Assembly: GCA_945952575.1 (NCBI GenBank)
Contig: CAMFIY010000056.1
Location: 1 to 11,293 of the forward strand
Length of the DNA: 11,293 nucleotides
Source of the DNA: an uncultured Leucobacter sp.
Lineage (GTDB): Bacteria > Actinomycetota > Actinomycetes > Actinomycetales > Microbacteriaceae
Direction of reading: 5' to 3'
How positions within the stretch are numbered: position 1 is the first letter of the stretch; the number at the start of each line of letters is the position of its first letter. Position numbers and translations under genes: made by a program. Of this stretch, positions 1 to 7,203 are shown in pieces. The notes under the pieces were generated by a model, which was not told where the DNA came from, made no database searches, and saw only the letters and a program-made list of their open reading frames with translations.

Positions 1-1471
1 GTGCGCCGATGGTCGGGCCGGTCGGCTGATCGGAGCCGCCGGCGCGCAGTGGGGTCGGCAGTTCGACGCCGGCGTCATCAGAGTGCTGGTCTTCGGGGCC
101 GGCACGAACTACGCGCTGCTGATGATCTCGCGGTATCGCGAGGAACTGATGCTGACCGAAGACCACCGGAGTGCGCTGAGCACCGCCTGGCACAAGTCGC
201 TCCCGGCGATCGTCGCGTCGAATGTGACCGTGGTGCTCGCGCTCCTCACGCTGGTGCTCGCGACGATCCCGGGCACGCACGGCCTCGGGATCGCCGCCGC
301 GATCGGCCTGCTGATCGCTCTGGGGGCGGTGCTGTTCCTGCTGCCGCCGCTGCTCGCGATCTGCGGGCGAAAGGTGTTCTGGCCGCTCGTGCCCCGACCG
401 GGCGCGGAGCCCCGCCGGAACAGTGCGTGGCGCATGATCGCGATGCGGGTGGTGAAGCGCCCGGTCGTGAGCCTCATCGGAGGTCTCGCGCTGCTGGCGC
501 TGATGGCCACCGGCCTCTTCGGCGCCTCGATCGGTTTGAGCCAGATCGAGAAGTTCCGCGTGCACGCCGAGTCGGCTGCGGGGCTCGACGTGCTCTCCGC
601 GCACTTCCCGCCGGGCGAGGCGCAGCCCATCTACGTCATCGCCGAGGCGGCGCAGGCCGACGAGGTCGCCCGGGCGGCGGGCGGGATCGAGGGCGTCGTC
701 CGTGCGCACGCGGTCGGCGAGACCGAGGATGGGGCCCTCACGAAGATCATGGTGACCAGTGAGTACGCGCCGAGCACCGAGCGGAGCCTCGACCAGATCG
801 TCGGACTGCGCGAGGCGGTGCACGCCGTGCCCGGTGCGCACGCCGTCGTCGGCGGCGCCGTCGCCACCGACCTCGACGCACGGGCAGGCAACCAGCAGGA
901 TCTGCTGACGATCGCCCCACTGGTGCTCGCCGTCGGCTTTCTCGTGCTGCTGGTGCTGCTCCGGTCCCTGCTCGCCCCGCTGATCCTGCTCCTGATCAAT
1001 CTCGCCAGCGCCGCCGCCGCCATCGGCGCGGGCGCCTGGCTCAGCCAGGTACTCTTCGGCCAGCAGTCCCTCGACCTCCAGGTGCCGCTCCTGGCCTTCC
1101 TCTTCCTGGTCGCGCTCGGGATCGACTACACCATCTTTCTCGTGCACCGCGCTCGCACGGAAGCGGCCCGTCACGGGACTCGCGCCGGGATGGTCGAGGC
1201 CGTCACCCGCACGGGCGGGGTGATCACGAGCGCCGGCATCGTCCTCGCAGCCGTCTTCGCCGCCCTCGGCGTCCTTCCCCTGGTCACGCTCGGGCAGCTC
1301 GGACTGATCGTCGGCGTCGGCGTGATCGTCGACACCCTGGCGGTGCGCACCGTCATCGTGCCCGCGGCCTTCGCGCTCGTGGGCGATCGGATCTGGTGGC
1401 CGGGCGGATCCCGCTCGGGGCTGGGAGAATCGAGCCATGAGCCTCGTGAACGAACCGCTGACCCGCGTTGA
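1..1471 (+). CDS. MMPL-family RND-like transporter, 5' end outside window
   Basis: This is a membrane transporter of the MMPL (RND-like) type, which in this superfamily exports lipids, drugs or other hydrophobic substrates using the proton gradient. The reading frame is open from the window edge (first full codon at base 2), so the N-terminal part, probably about 200 residues, is missing; about 489 residues are visible. The first repeat contains the TM4-type motif GAGTNYALLMISRYREEL (bases 92-145), followed by hydrophobic segments. A soluble periplasmic-type domain follows (about bases 540-890), then a second membrane half with the matching motif LGIDYTIFLVHR (bases 1115-1150). The usual Asp of the first motif is Asn here (codon 107-109), while the Asp of the second motif is kept (1124-1126). 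The C-terminus is hydrophilic and overlaps the kinase start by 35 nt, suggesting an operon with the two-component pair downstream. Family assignment is firm; the substrate is unknown. Confidence 0.93.
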   Translation, partial: CADGRAGRLIGAAGAQWGRQFDAGVIRVLVFGAGTNYALLMISRYREELMLTEDHRSALSTAWHKSLPAIVASNVTVVLALLTLVLATIPGTHGLGIAAAIGLLIALGAVLFLLPPLLAICGRKVFWPLVPRPGAEPRRNSAWRMIAMRVVKRPVVSLIGGLALLALMATGLFGASIGLSQIEKFRVHAESAAGLDVLSAHFPPGEAQPIYVIAEAAQADEVARAAGGIEGVVRAHAVGETEDGALTKIMVTSEYAPSTERSLDQIVGLREAVHAVPGAHAVVGGAVATDLDARAGNQQDLLTIAPLVLAVGFLVLLVLLRSLLAPLILLLINLASAAAAIGAGAWLSQVLFGQQSLDLQVPLLAFLFLVALGIDYTIFLVHRARTEAARHGTRAGMVEAVTRTGGVITSAGIVLAAVFAALGVLPLVTLGQLGLIVGVGVIVDTLAVRTVIVPAAFALVGDRIWWPGGSRSGLGESSHEPRERTADPR

Positions 1472-2705
1472 GGTCGGACCGGCTCCTGCGAGCCCGACGG
1501 CGCGGGCGATGGAGATCGGGCAGCATGTCATCGCCGCCCTGCTCACCGTCATCGGCGTGATCCGAGCGATCGGCGACGGCACCCCGATCGCCGCCGCCAT
1601 CGTCTCCGGGCTGGCGATCCTCGCCTGGCACACGGCCGGCACGATCCTGCCGTCGCGGGTCGGATCCCGTCGGGCCGTCGTCTGGTGGTTGCTCGGCTTC
1701 GCGGTGATCTGGATCGCGGCGGTCGCAGTCTCGCCGGAGTTCATCTGGCTCGCATTCCTGCTCTGGCTCCTCGCCGGGCACCTGCTGCCGGTGCGGTGGG
1801 GCCTGCTGTTCTCGGCGTTCATCCTCGTCGTGGTCGTCCTGGCCGCGATCCTGCATCACGGCACGACCAGCTATGCGAACGTGCTCGGACCGCTCATCGG
1901 CGGCGTCTTCGCGTTCGGGATCTCGCGCGGCTACCTCCAGCTCCTCCGCGACGCGGCCGAGCGCGAACGTCTCGTGGCCTCGCTCACCCGCGCCCAGCAG
2001 GAGATGGCCGAGCTGCAGGACGAGCTCGCTTTGGCGCAGCGCCGCTCGGGCGCGGTCGCCGAGCGCACGCGCATCTCCCGCGATATCCACGACACGATCG
2101 CGCAGGCGCTCTCCTCGATCCGGTTGCTGGCCCACGCCGGCGCCAACCGGACCGATGATCCCGATGCGTCCCGCACGCTGACCCAGGTCGAATCGCTGGC
2201 CGGCGACAGCCTGGCGGATGTCCGCCGCATCGTCGCCGCGCTCACACCGGCGGAACTGGAGGAGGACGCTCTGGCGGCCGCGCTCCGGCGCATGCTCGAC
2301 CGGGCGCACGCGGAGGCGGGGCTGCGGGTCGAGCTTCACGTGGATGACACCCTCCCGCTGCTGCCGACCGAGGTCGAGGTGGCGCTGCTGCGCACGGCGC
2401 AATCGGCGCTCGCGAACGTCCGGCTGCACTCCGGGGCGAGCCGGGTCAGGGTGAGTCTTGCGGACGCCGATCGCAGTGTGCGGATGGACATCGTCGACGA
2501 CGGATCGGGTTTCGACGTGCAGGAGTGGGAAAGGCGCAGCGACACGGGCGCGTCGAACTACGGTCTCCGCTTCATGCGGGCGCGGTTGCGCGAGCTCGGG
2601 GGAGGCCTCGACATCGAGAGCGATCCCGGTCGCGGAACGACGATCTCGGCGCACCTTCCGATCCATCTCGATGCTCGTCCGGTGACGGGAGAGGAGCCCG
2701 AATGA
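1437..2705 (+). CDS. NarL-type sensor histidine kinase, six predicted TM segments
   Basis: This 422-residue membrane kinase should autophosphorylate and pass the phosphate to the response regulator encoded next. About six hydrophobic segments fill residues 27-167, with very short loops and no large extracellular sensor domain, so the signal is probably sensed within the membrane or passed on by a partner. A helical coiled-coil-like linker follows (about 170-205). The HisKA_3 dimerisation/phosphoacceptor motif SRDIHDTIAQALSSI has its phosphorylated His at residue 218. The HATPase_c domain shows N-box Asn327, the G1 box DDGSG at 354-358 and a G2-like glycine at 376 (NYGLRFM). The ATG at 1437 is preceded by GGGAG (1423-1427) at 9 nt and lies inside the MMPL gene. 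The stop overlaps the regulator start (ATGA). All kinase motifs look intact. Regulation of the neighbouring MMPL transporter is inferred from the gene order, not shown. Confidence 0.95.
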   Translation: MSLVNEPLTRVEVGPAPASPTARAMEIGQHVIAALLTVIGVIRAIGDGTPIAAAIVSGLAILAWHTAGTILPSRVGSRRAVVWWLLGFAVIWIAAVAVSPEFIWLAFLLWLLAGHLLPVRWGLLFSAFILVVVVLAAILHHGTTSYANVLGPLIGGVFAFGISRGYLQLLRDAAERERLVASLTRAQQEMAELQDELALAQRRSGAVAERTRISRDIHDTIAQALSSIRLLAHAGANRTDDPDASRTLTQVESLAGDSLADVRRIVAALTPAELEEDALAAALRRMLDRAHAEAGLRVELHVDDTLPLLPTEVEVALLRTAQSALANVRLHSGASRVRVSLADADRSVRMDIVDDGSGFDVQEWERRSDTGASNYGLRFMRARLRELGGGLDIESDPGRGTTISAHLPIHLDARPVTGEEPE

Positions 2706-3334
2706 CGACCACGGTGCTGCTGGTCGACGACCACCCGGTCGTCCGGAGCGGGCTTCGCGCGGTGCTCGAGAGTGCGACGGCGGGCGCAGATGCCGTCGAG
2801 GTCGTCGGCGAGGCCGCGACGGGGGAGGAGGCGATCGCACTCGCCGGGCACCTGCGGCCCGATGTGGTGCTCTGCGATCTGCGGCTCGGCGCCGGTATCG
2901 ACGGGATCCGGGCGACGGCCGCGCTCCGCGCGCTCGACCCTGCGCCGGCGGTGCTGATCCTGACCACCTTCGATCGCGATGCCGAGATCCTCGGGGCGAT
3001 CGAAGCCGGGGCTGCCGGTTACCTCCTCAAGGATGTCGCTCCGGAGATGATCGTCGAGGGGATTCGGCGTGCGGCTCGCGGCGACATGGTGCTCGCGCCG
3101 GAGCTCGCGACCCGCGTCCTGAAAGGGATGCGCAACCCTCTGCCGAAGCTGACCGAGCGCGAGGTCGAGGTGCTCCGCCAACTCGCCACCGGTGCGGCCA
3201 ACCGGGAGATCGCCCGCACGCTCTTCGTCAGCGAGGCGACGGTGAAGACCCACGTCGCGCATATCCTCGCCAAGCTCGGCGTCGACAGTCGATCCCGCGC
3301 GATCCATCTCGCCCGGGAGACCGGGCTCATCTGA
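2702..3334 (+). CDS. NarL/FixJ-family response regulator, LuxR-type DNA-binding domain
   Basis: This 210-residue transcription factor is the partner of the preceding kinase. The receiver domain occupies residues 4 to about 120 and has the acidic pair Asp9/Asp10, phosphoacceptor Asp59 (VVLCDLRLG), the switch Thr88 and the conserved Lys110 (YLLKD). The GerE/LuxR helix-turn-helix runs from about 148 to 205: KLTEREVEVLRQLATG, then NREIARTLFVSEATVKTHV with the recognition helix near residues 177-187, then KLGVDSRSRAI. The start codon at 2702 is chosen over an in-frame open region that extends further upstream. It gives the canonical receiver N-terminus, forms an ATGA overlap with the kinase stop and has a strong purine-rich ribosome-binding site, GGGAGAGGAG (2687-2696). 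Full length for the family. Its targets are unknown; autoregulation of the MMPL-kinase-regulator unit is the usual expectation. Confidence 0.96.
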   Translation: MTTTVLLVDDHPVVRSGLRAVLESATAGADAVEVVGEAATGEEAIALAGHLRPDVVLCDLRLGAGIDGIRATAALRALDPAPAVLILTTFDRDAEILGAIEAGAAGYLLKDVAPEMIVEGIRRAARGDMVLAPELATRVLKGMRNPLPKLTEREVEVLRQLATGAANREIARTLFVSEATVKTHVAHILAKLGVDSRSRAIHLARETGLI

Positions 3335-3336
3335 CG

Positions 3337-3365
3337 GCGACCGGGCCCCTCGATCATCCGGTCGC
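3337..3365. terminator. Candidate hairpin between convergent genes
   Basis: A perfect 8-bp inverted repeat, GCGACCGG (3337-3344) and CCGGTCGC (3358-3365) with a 13-nt loop, begins 3 nt after the response-regulator stop. It spans the stop codon (3354-3356) of the convergent peptidase gene. It could act in both directions to end or stabilise the two transcripts. There is no T-run on either side, so an intrinsic terminator is not proven. Confidence 0.35.
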
Positions 3366-4493
3366 GAACGCCGCCCGGATTTCGTCGTGCGGCAGCGCGT
3401 AGCTCGCGTGGCCCTCGCGCCCCACGATGTCGCGCGCCGCGACGAGCGCATTGAGCACGGCCTCTTCCGTCGCCTCGACGACGGCACGGTAGAAGGGGTC
3501 CATGCTGCCCCAGGCGACGTGCTCCAGTTGCTCGACGGATATCTCGGCGCCTCCCATCCGCGAGGAGAGACCGCCCTGGTTCGCCGTCGAGAACGCCAGG
3601 AAGATATCGCCGGAGAAGTGGCTCCCGGTCGTGCCCGTGCGAGCCAGGCCGAGCGAGACCCGTCGTGCGAGCGCGCGGCACTGATCCGGCAGCATCGGGG
3701 CGTCGGTCGCCACGATCACGATCACGCTGCCCGCTCCGGGCACCGCGTGCATGCCGCTGCGAGTATCGCGCTCGAACCAATCGCCGTCCTCCATCGGGTT
3801 CGGGGCCTGCGAACCGGGGCCGAGCGAATGCCCGGAGACGCGGAGCTCGGCACGCGATCCGAAGTTCGCCTGCATCAGGACGCCGACGGTCCAGGAGCGC
3901 TCGCCCGAGCGCACCAGGCGCGAGGCCGTGCCCGTGCCGCCCTTGAATCCGTAGCAGTTCATCCCTGTGCCGCCGCCGACGTTGCCTTCGAGTATCGGAC
4001 CGCTCGCGGCCGCGTCCAGTGCCGCGACCGCGTGCTCAGGCCGCACGATCTCGGCGTTGATCGAGTTCAGATAGCCGTCCCAGGTCTCGCCCACCACCGG
4101 CAGCATCCACTGCGCCGCGACGGAGGGATGGTGCGTCGCCATCCAGCGGTCGATGCCGGTGTGCACTGCGCCGACGGCATGCGAGTTCGTGATCGCGATC
4201 GGAGCCTGGAACTGACCGGCCTCCTCGATCCAGCTCCGTCCGGTGAGTTCGCCGTTGCCGTTGAGCACGGCGATGCCGGCCGCGCAGGCTTGACCGGCCG
4301 CGCCCTTTCCGCGTGGGAGGATGGCGGTCACTCCCGTGCGCGCGACCGCGGAGGAGTCTTCGATGATGGTCGTATAGCCGACCTCGAGGCCGGGCACGTC
4401 GGTGATCGAGTTCCAGGTGCCGGGTTCTCCGTCGAAGGGGATCCCGAGGTCTCGGGCGCGCGGAGCGTCCCGGGCATCGTGCGGCTCGGTCAC
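3354..4493 (-). CDS. P1-family (DmpA-like) self-cleaving aminopeptidase
   Basis: This 379-residue protein belongs to peptidase family P1 (PF03576: DmpA L-aminopeptidase/D-amidase-esterase and BapA beta-peptidyl aminopeptidase). These Ntn-like hydrolases split themselves into two chains and expose an N-terminal Ser nucleophile. The cleavage site is readable as PGAG/SVIVIVATDAP, between Gly255 and Ser256, the position at which known members cut. Other family blocks are present: GNGELTG (79-85), GETWDGYLN (135-143), NVGGGTGMNCYGFKGGTGTASR region (171-192), QANFG with likely oxyanion Asn210, and SHFSGDIFLAFSTAN (291-305). No signal peptide is visible, so it probably acts in the cytoplasm on what the linked permease imports. 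The start is GTG at 4493, supported by GGAGGAG (4499-4505) at 5 nt and a GTGA overlap with the TetR stop. Members act on N-terminal D- or L-residues, amides, esters or beta-peptides; which applies here cannot be read. Confidence 0.94.
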   Translation of the reverse strand: MTEPHDARDAPRARDLGIPFDGEPGTWNSITDVPGLEVGYTTIIEDSSAVARTGVTAILPRGKGAAGQACAAGIAVLNGNGELTGRSWIEEAGQFQAPIAITNSHAVGAVHTGIDRWMATHHPSVAAQWMLPVVGETWDGYLNSINAEIVRPEHAVAALDAAASGPILEGNVGGGTGMNCYGFKGGTGTASRLVRSGERSWTVGVLMQANFGSRAELRVSGHSLGPGSQAPNPMEDGDWFERDTRSGMHAVPGAGSVIVIVATDAPMLPDQCRALARRVSLGLARTGTTGSHFSGDIFLAFSTANQGGLSSRMGGAEISVEQLEHVAWGSMDPFYRAVVEATEEAVLNALVAARDIVGREGHASYALPHDEIRAAFATG

Positions 4494-5119
4494 TGGTGCT
4501 CCTCCGGCTCGTCGGCGTTCGACGCATCGGCGACCAGCACGCAGCCGAGCGCGATCTCGGCGTACTGCATCATGTTGCGGAGGTAGATGTCCCGCTGCCA
4601 GTTGTCCGGGTCGAGCAAGTAGAGATCGTAGGCGTCCTCGAGAGCGACGAGATTGGCGGCGATCGCATCGACATCCATCCGCGGCGTGAATGCTCCAAGC
4701 GCCACGCCGACTTCGATCACGATCGAGTAGAGAGCCACCTGTCGTTCGGTCACCAGCGTCTGATTGCGACGGTACTGAGGCTGGTCGCGGAGTGCGGCCG
4801 CGACCTCGTAGACGACGCGGAGCTCGTTGCTGATCCGTTCCGGGATGCCCGCCTCGATCATGATGCGCAATCGCTCGACCGGATCCGCTACGCCATCGAT
4901 CAATCGCCTGCGGTGGCCGTTGAACTCGTCGATGACGCTCTTCACCGCCTCGGTCACCAGCTGGTCGAAACTCTCGAAGTGGTAGAGCACGCTCCCCGTG
5001 CTCACCTCGGCGCGCTCGGCCACCGCACGCACGCTCGCGCCGGCGATCCCGTGCTCCGCGATGACCGCGCTCGCCGCGGCGAGCAGTTCCTGCTTGCGCA
5101 ACTGGCTCTTCCTGGTCAT
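4490..5119 (-). CDS. TetR-family repressor, BetI-like
   Basis: This 209-residue DNA-binding regulator has a standard TetR N-terminal domain. Helices LRKQELLAAASAVIAEHG lead into the helix-turn-helix GASVRAVAERAEVSTGSVLYHFES (about 27-50), whose recognition part TGSVLYHFES resembles BetI-type regulators. The rest (about 60-195) is the helical ligand-binding and dimerisation domain, in the style of the BetI C-terminal family. The gene is second in its operon: its ATG overlaps the permease stop (ATGA) and its stop overlaps the peptidase GTG. The ribosome-binding site is weak (GGGAG at 5130-5134, 10 nt spacing), so translation probably depends on coupling to the permease. The 23-bp palindrome in the operon promoter (6689-6711) is the natural candidate operator, which would make this an autorepressor released by a substrate or product of the pathway. 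That link is inference. Confidence 0.94.
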   Translation of the reverse strand: MTRKSQLRKQELLAAASAVIAEHGIAGASVRAVAERAEVSTGSVLYHFESFDQLVTEAVKSVIDEFNGHRRRLIDGVADPVERLRIMIEAGIPERISNELRVVYEVAAALRDQPQYRRNQTLVTERQVALYSIVIEVGVALGAFTPRMDVDAIAANLVALEDAYDLYLLDPDNWQRDIYLRNMMQYAEIALGCVLVADASNADEPEEHQ

Positions 5120-6633
5120 CGATCCAGTGCTCCCTCGGTCTCGACGGCGGGCTCGGTGTCCACCGGAACCACGGTAACCGACTGGGTCAGGGCGGCGTAG
5201 TGCTGCGGCGCGCGCCTTCGGATCACGAGACCGACGATGATGCCGAGGACAAATTCGAGCGGCACCGAAGCGATCATGACCCAGTTGATCGGCCCCTCAG
5301 CCCCGGACACGAGGTCGAAGTGGGTGATGATGATCGTGAACGACGCGAGCAGGCCGAGCGCGCCGAGAACGGGGGCGACGACGACGCGCCCGACCCCGTA
5401 GCCGCGCCGATCCTTCCAGAAGAAGCCGATGACCGAGACCGCTGCGACGCCCTGTGCGAAGACGAGGCCCGCGACACCGACCGCATAGGTCCACAGACTG
5501 AGTCCCATGTAGGGATCGGTTCCGGAAAGTGCGCCGCCGGTCATGACGAGCAGGCTGAGAGCCGAGAGCACGATGCTCGCAACGTGAGGGGAGCTCATCC
5601 GAGGGTGAGTCCTGGCGAAGGCGGCGGGCAGCAGGCGCTCTCGCCCCAGTGAGAACACGTATCGGGCGCATGCGTTGTGGAAGGCGAGTGCGCAGGCGAA
5701 GAAGCTCGTGATGATGAGCACCTGCATGACGGCTCCCGCCCAGGCGCCGAGCGTCTTGTCGCCCGCGATGAACATCATCTCTTCGAACCGATCGGAGTTC
5801 GCGAGCGCGATGATTCCGTCGACTCCGAATGCCACGGTGAGGGCCCAGTAGGTGAACGCGTAGAAGATGGCGAGGAAGGCGATCGCGATGTAGGTGGCCC
5901 GCGGCACGGTGCGTTCCGGTCGCTTCGCCTCCTCGGCGTAGATCACGGTTCCTTCGAAACCGAGGAACGCGCCGAAACCGAAGACGAACAGGACGCTGGC
6001 GCCGGGCACGAAGAAGACGTTCTTCGGATCGAAAGATGCTGCGGCGGTTTCGGCGATCGCGCCGCTGTTCTGGATGATGGCGGCGACCGAGATGAGGAAG
6101 AGGATCAGCACCTCTGCGGTGAGCAGCACCGCGAGCACCTTGGCGCCGACGTCGATGCGACGGTAGCCGAGGAAGCCGATGAGCAGGACGGAGACGGCCG
6201 ACCAGACGCCCCAGTGCAGATCGATCCCGAACAACTGGGAGAAAGTGATGTTCGCGAAGAAGCCGAGCAGTGCGTAGAAGCCGATCAGGAGAAAGGTGTA
6301 GGCGATCACCGTGACGAACGCGATGCCGATGCCCACAGGCTTTCCGAGTCCGGCTGCGGCGTAGGCGTAGAAGGCGCCGGTGTTGCGGACGAAGCGCGAC
6401 ATCGCGGTGAAGCCGATCGCGAACAGAATCAGCACGACCCCGCTGGCGAGCATCGCGCCGGGTGCGCCGATCCCGCCGATCAGGAAGGAGAGCGGTGCCG
6501 AGCTCACCGCGACGGTGAGGGGGGCCGCCGCCGAGACGACGAAGAAGACGATGTCGAGCGTGCCGAGTTTTCCTGTGGCGAGTCTGTCGCCCTCGGCGGT
6601 TCCTGCTGGTGCGGGTGCTCCTGCGGTCTGCAT
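5116..6633 (-). CDS. APC-superfamily amino-acid permease
   Basis: This 505-residue integral membrane protein of the APC superfamily (AA_permease_2 type) imports an amino acid, amine or small derivative by ion coupling. It has a short hydrophilic N-terminus and about 12 hydrophobic helices. The first, LDIVFFVVSAAAPLTV (about 26-41), carries the unwound-helix substrate region typical of the family. FGFGAFLGFEGTVIYAEEAKRPERTVPRA matches the TM6-loop signature (GFEG followed by EE.K.P.R..PRA). The C-terminus is a 30-40 residue hydrophilic tail. The frame is open further upstream to an ATG at 6702, but the start at 6633 is chosen: it has GGAGGA (6639-6644) at a 5-nt spacing, and the longer version would lie across the operator palindrome and promoter. 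First gene of the operon with the TetR gene and the P1 peptidase. Substrate unknown; from context, probably the peptidase's substrate or product. Confidence 0.94.
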   Translation of the reverse strand: MQTAGAPAPAGTAEGDRLATGKLGTLDIVFFVVSAAAPLTVAVSSAPLSFLIGGIGAPGAMLASGVVLILFAIGFTAMSRFVRNTGAFYAYAAAGLGKPVGIGIAFVTVIAYTFLLIGFYALLGFFANITFSQLFGIDLHWGVWSAVSVLLIGFLGYRRIDVGAKVLAVLLTAEVLILFLISVAAIIQNSGAIAETAAASFDPKNVFFVPGASVLFVFGFGAFLGFEGTVIYAEEAKRPERTVPRATYIAIAFLAIFYAFTYWALTVAFGVDGIIALANSDRFEEMMFIAGDKTLGAWAGAVMQVLIITSFFACALAFHNACARYVFSLGRERLLPAAFARTHPRMSSPHVASIVLSALSLLVMTGGALSGTDPYMGLSLWTYAVGVAGLVFAQGVAAVSVIGFFWKDRRGYGVGRVVVAPVLGALGLLASFTIIITHFDLVSGAEGPINWVMIASVPLEFVLGIIVGLVIRRRAPQHYAALTQSVTVVPVDTEPAVETEGALDR

Positions 6634-6684
6634 GGGGATCCTCCGTGACGTCGTTGTGTGGAGTCGAACGTGTGTGCAGGATCT

Positions 6685-6712
6685 ATTCTGACTTTGTTTC
6701 AAACAAAGTCAA
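6685..6712 (-). promoter_or_regulatory. Candidate promoter of permease-tetR-peptidase operon
   Basis: Read on the minus strand, TTGACT (6712-6707, 5 of 6 to the sigma-70 -35 consensus) is followed after 16 nt by CAGAAT (6690-6685, 4 of 6 to the -10 consensus). This would start transcription roughly 45 nt before the permease ATG. It lies in a conspicuously AT-rich stretch of an otherwise GC-rich window. The palindrome fills the spacer and touches both boxes, a layout suited to repression by blocking RNA polymerase. Confidence 0.6.
6689..6711. promoter_or_regulatory. 23-bp palindromic operator, probable TetR site
   Basis: TGACTTTGTTT (6689-6699), a central C (6700) and AAACAAAGTCA (6701-6711) form a perfect inverted repeat with 11-bp arms. 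Size and symmetry fit a TetR dimer operator. It overlaps the -35 box and the whole spacer of the candidate promoter of an operon that itself encodes a TetR-family protein. Binding by that protein is inferred. Confidence 0.75.
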
Positions 6713-6729
6713 TATGTGGAGGTAAAAAT

Positions 6730-6745
6730 CTGAACAATAGTTCAG
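6730..6745. promoter_or_regulatory. Second palindrome upstream of the permease promoter
   Basis: CTGAAC and GTTCAG (6-bp arms) enclose AATA, giving 14 of 16 symmetric positions. Its half-site differs from that of the 6689-6711 palindrome, so it is probably not a second copy of the same operator. It lies 17 nt upstream of the -35 box, between the end of the YibE/F-DUF1801 frame and the promoter. It could bind another regulator or be part of the 3' end of the upstream transcript. Confidence 0.35.
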
Positions 6746-6804
6746 TTTGGTGCGAGGCTGCTGCCCTGGACTCGGGGAGGTGCTCCGCCCGGGTCGGGAT
6801 CCGG

Positions 6805-7203
6805 CTAGAAGGCGGTCAGTTTCACGAGCCCCCGATTCGTGCGGATGTGCTCGTAGTCCCACTGGATGTCGCGCGCTTCTGCGAGCCACTTCGCGAGCAG
6901 CCCGGTGTCGACCTCGCTCGGATCCTCATACCGGACCTCGGCCGCCTGGAAGCTGCCCTCGGGGGCGAGCCCGGGTGTCGGGAACGACTGCCCGCTCCAG
7001 AACATCAAGCGCAGATTGTGCTTGAGCCGGTGATACCCGACGATCGGGTTGCCTCCGAGGAACCAGACCGGGTGCGCGTGCCAGACGCGGCCCGCGGCTT
7101 CCGGCAACCCGCGCGTGATCTCGGCGGCGAGCAGCTTGCAGATCCGACGATCGTTCTCATCGAGCCTGGCGTGAGAGTCGGCGATGTCGGCGGGGAGCGT
7201 CAT
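6805..7203 (-). CDS. DUF1801 domain region, possibly a separate 132-aa gene
   Basis: From the internal ATG at 7203 the frame encodes 132 residues, about the length of free-standing actinobacterial DUF1801 proteins. It begins MTLPADIADSHARLDE and contains GRVWHAHPVWFLGGNPIVGY, NLRLMFWSGQSF and LAEARDIQWDYEHI, the conserved core of that group. The family has a YdhG/frataxin-like alpha-beta fold and no settled function. The ATG lacks a ribosome-binding site, but CATACT ends 6 nt before it (7215-7210), as expected for leaderless expression. The codons just before it (CAT ACT TTA) are unusually AT-ending for this genome. I list it as an alternative reading of the 3' end of the 6805-8547 frame, not as an additional certain gene. 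Confidence 0.45.
   Translation of the reverse strand: MTLPADIADSHARLDENDRRICKLLAAEITRGLPEAAGRVWHAHPVWFLGGNPIVGYHRLKHNLRLMFWSGQSFPTPGLAPEGSFQAAEVRYEDPSEVDTGLLAKWLAEARDIQWDYEHIRTNRGLVKLTAF

Noticed and set aside
1353..2840. Long minus-strand open frame (495 codons) opposite the kinase
   Set aside because: Arg/Pro/Asp-rich composition without domain motifs; it lies opposite a kinase with all its catalytic boxes. A typical antisense shadow in GC-rich DNA.
3387..4586. 399-codon plus-strand frame opposite the P1 peptidase
   Set aside because: No recognisable motif; Arg/His/Asp-rich shadow of a gene with a clear catalytic signature and ribosome-binding site on the other strand.
5677..6648. 323-codon plus-strand frame opposite the permease
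   Set aside because: Extremely Glu/Asp/Arg-rich translation, the expected complement of a hydrophobic transmembrane gene; no start signal.
6634..6702. N-terminal extension of the permease to an ATG at 6702
   Set aside because: It would place coding sequence over the operator and promoter, lacks a ribosome-binding site and adds a non-conserved leader; the ATG at 6633 has GGAGGA at 5 nt.
6714..6745. GGAGGT on the plus strand (6717-6722) as the start signal of a small divergent gene
   Set aside because: No ATG, GTG or TTG at a suitable distance begins a frame with convincing coding character; the stretch is better explained as promoter DNA.
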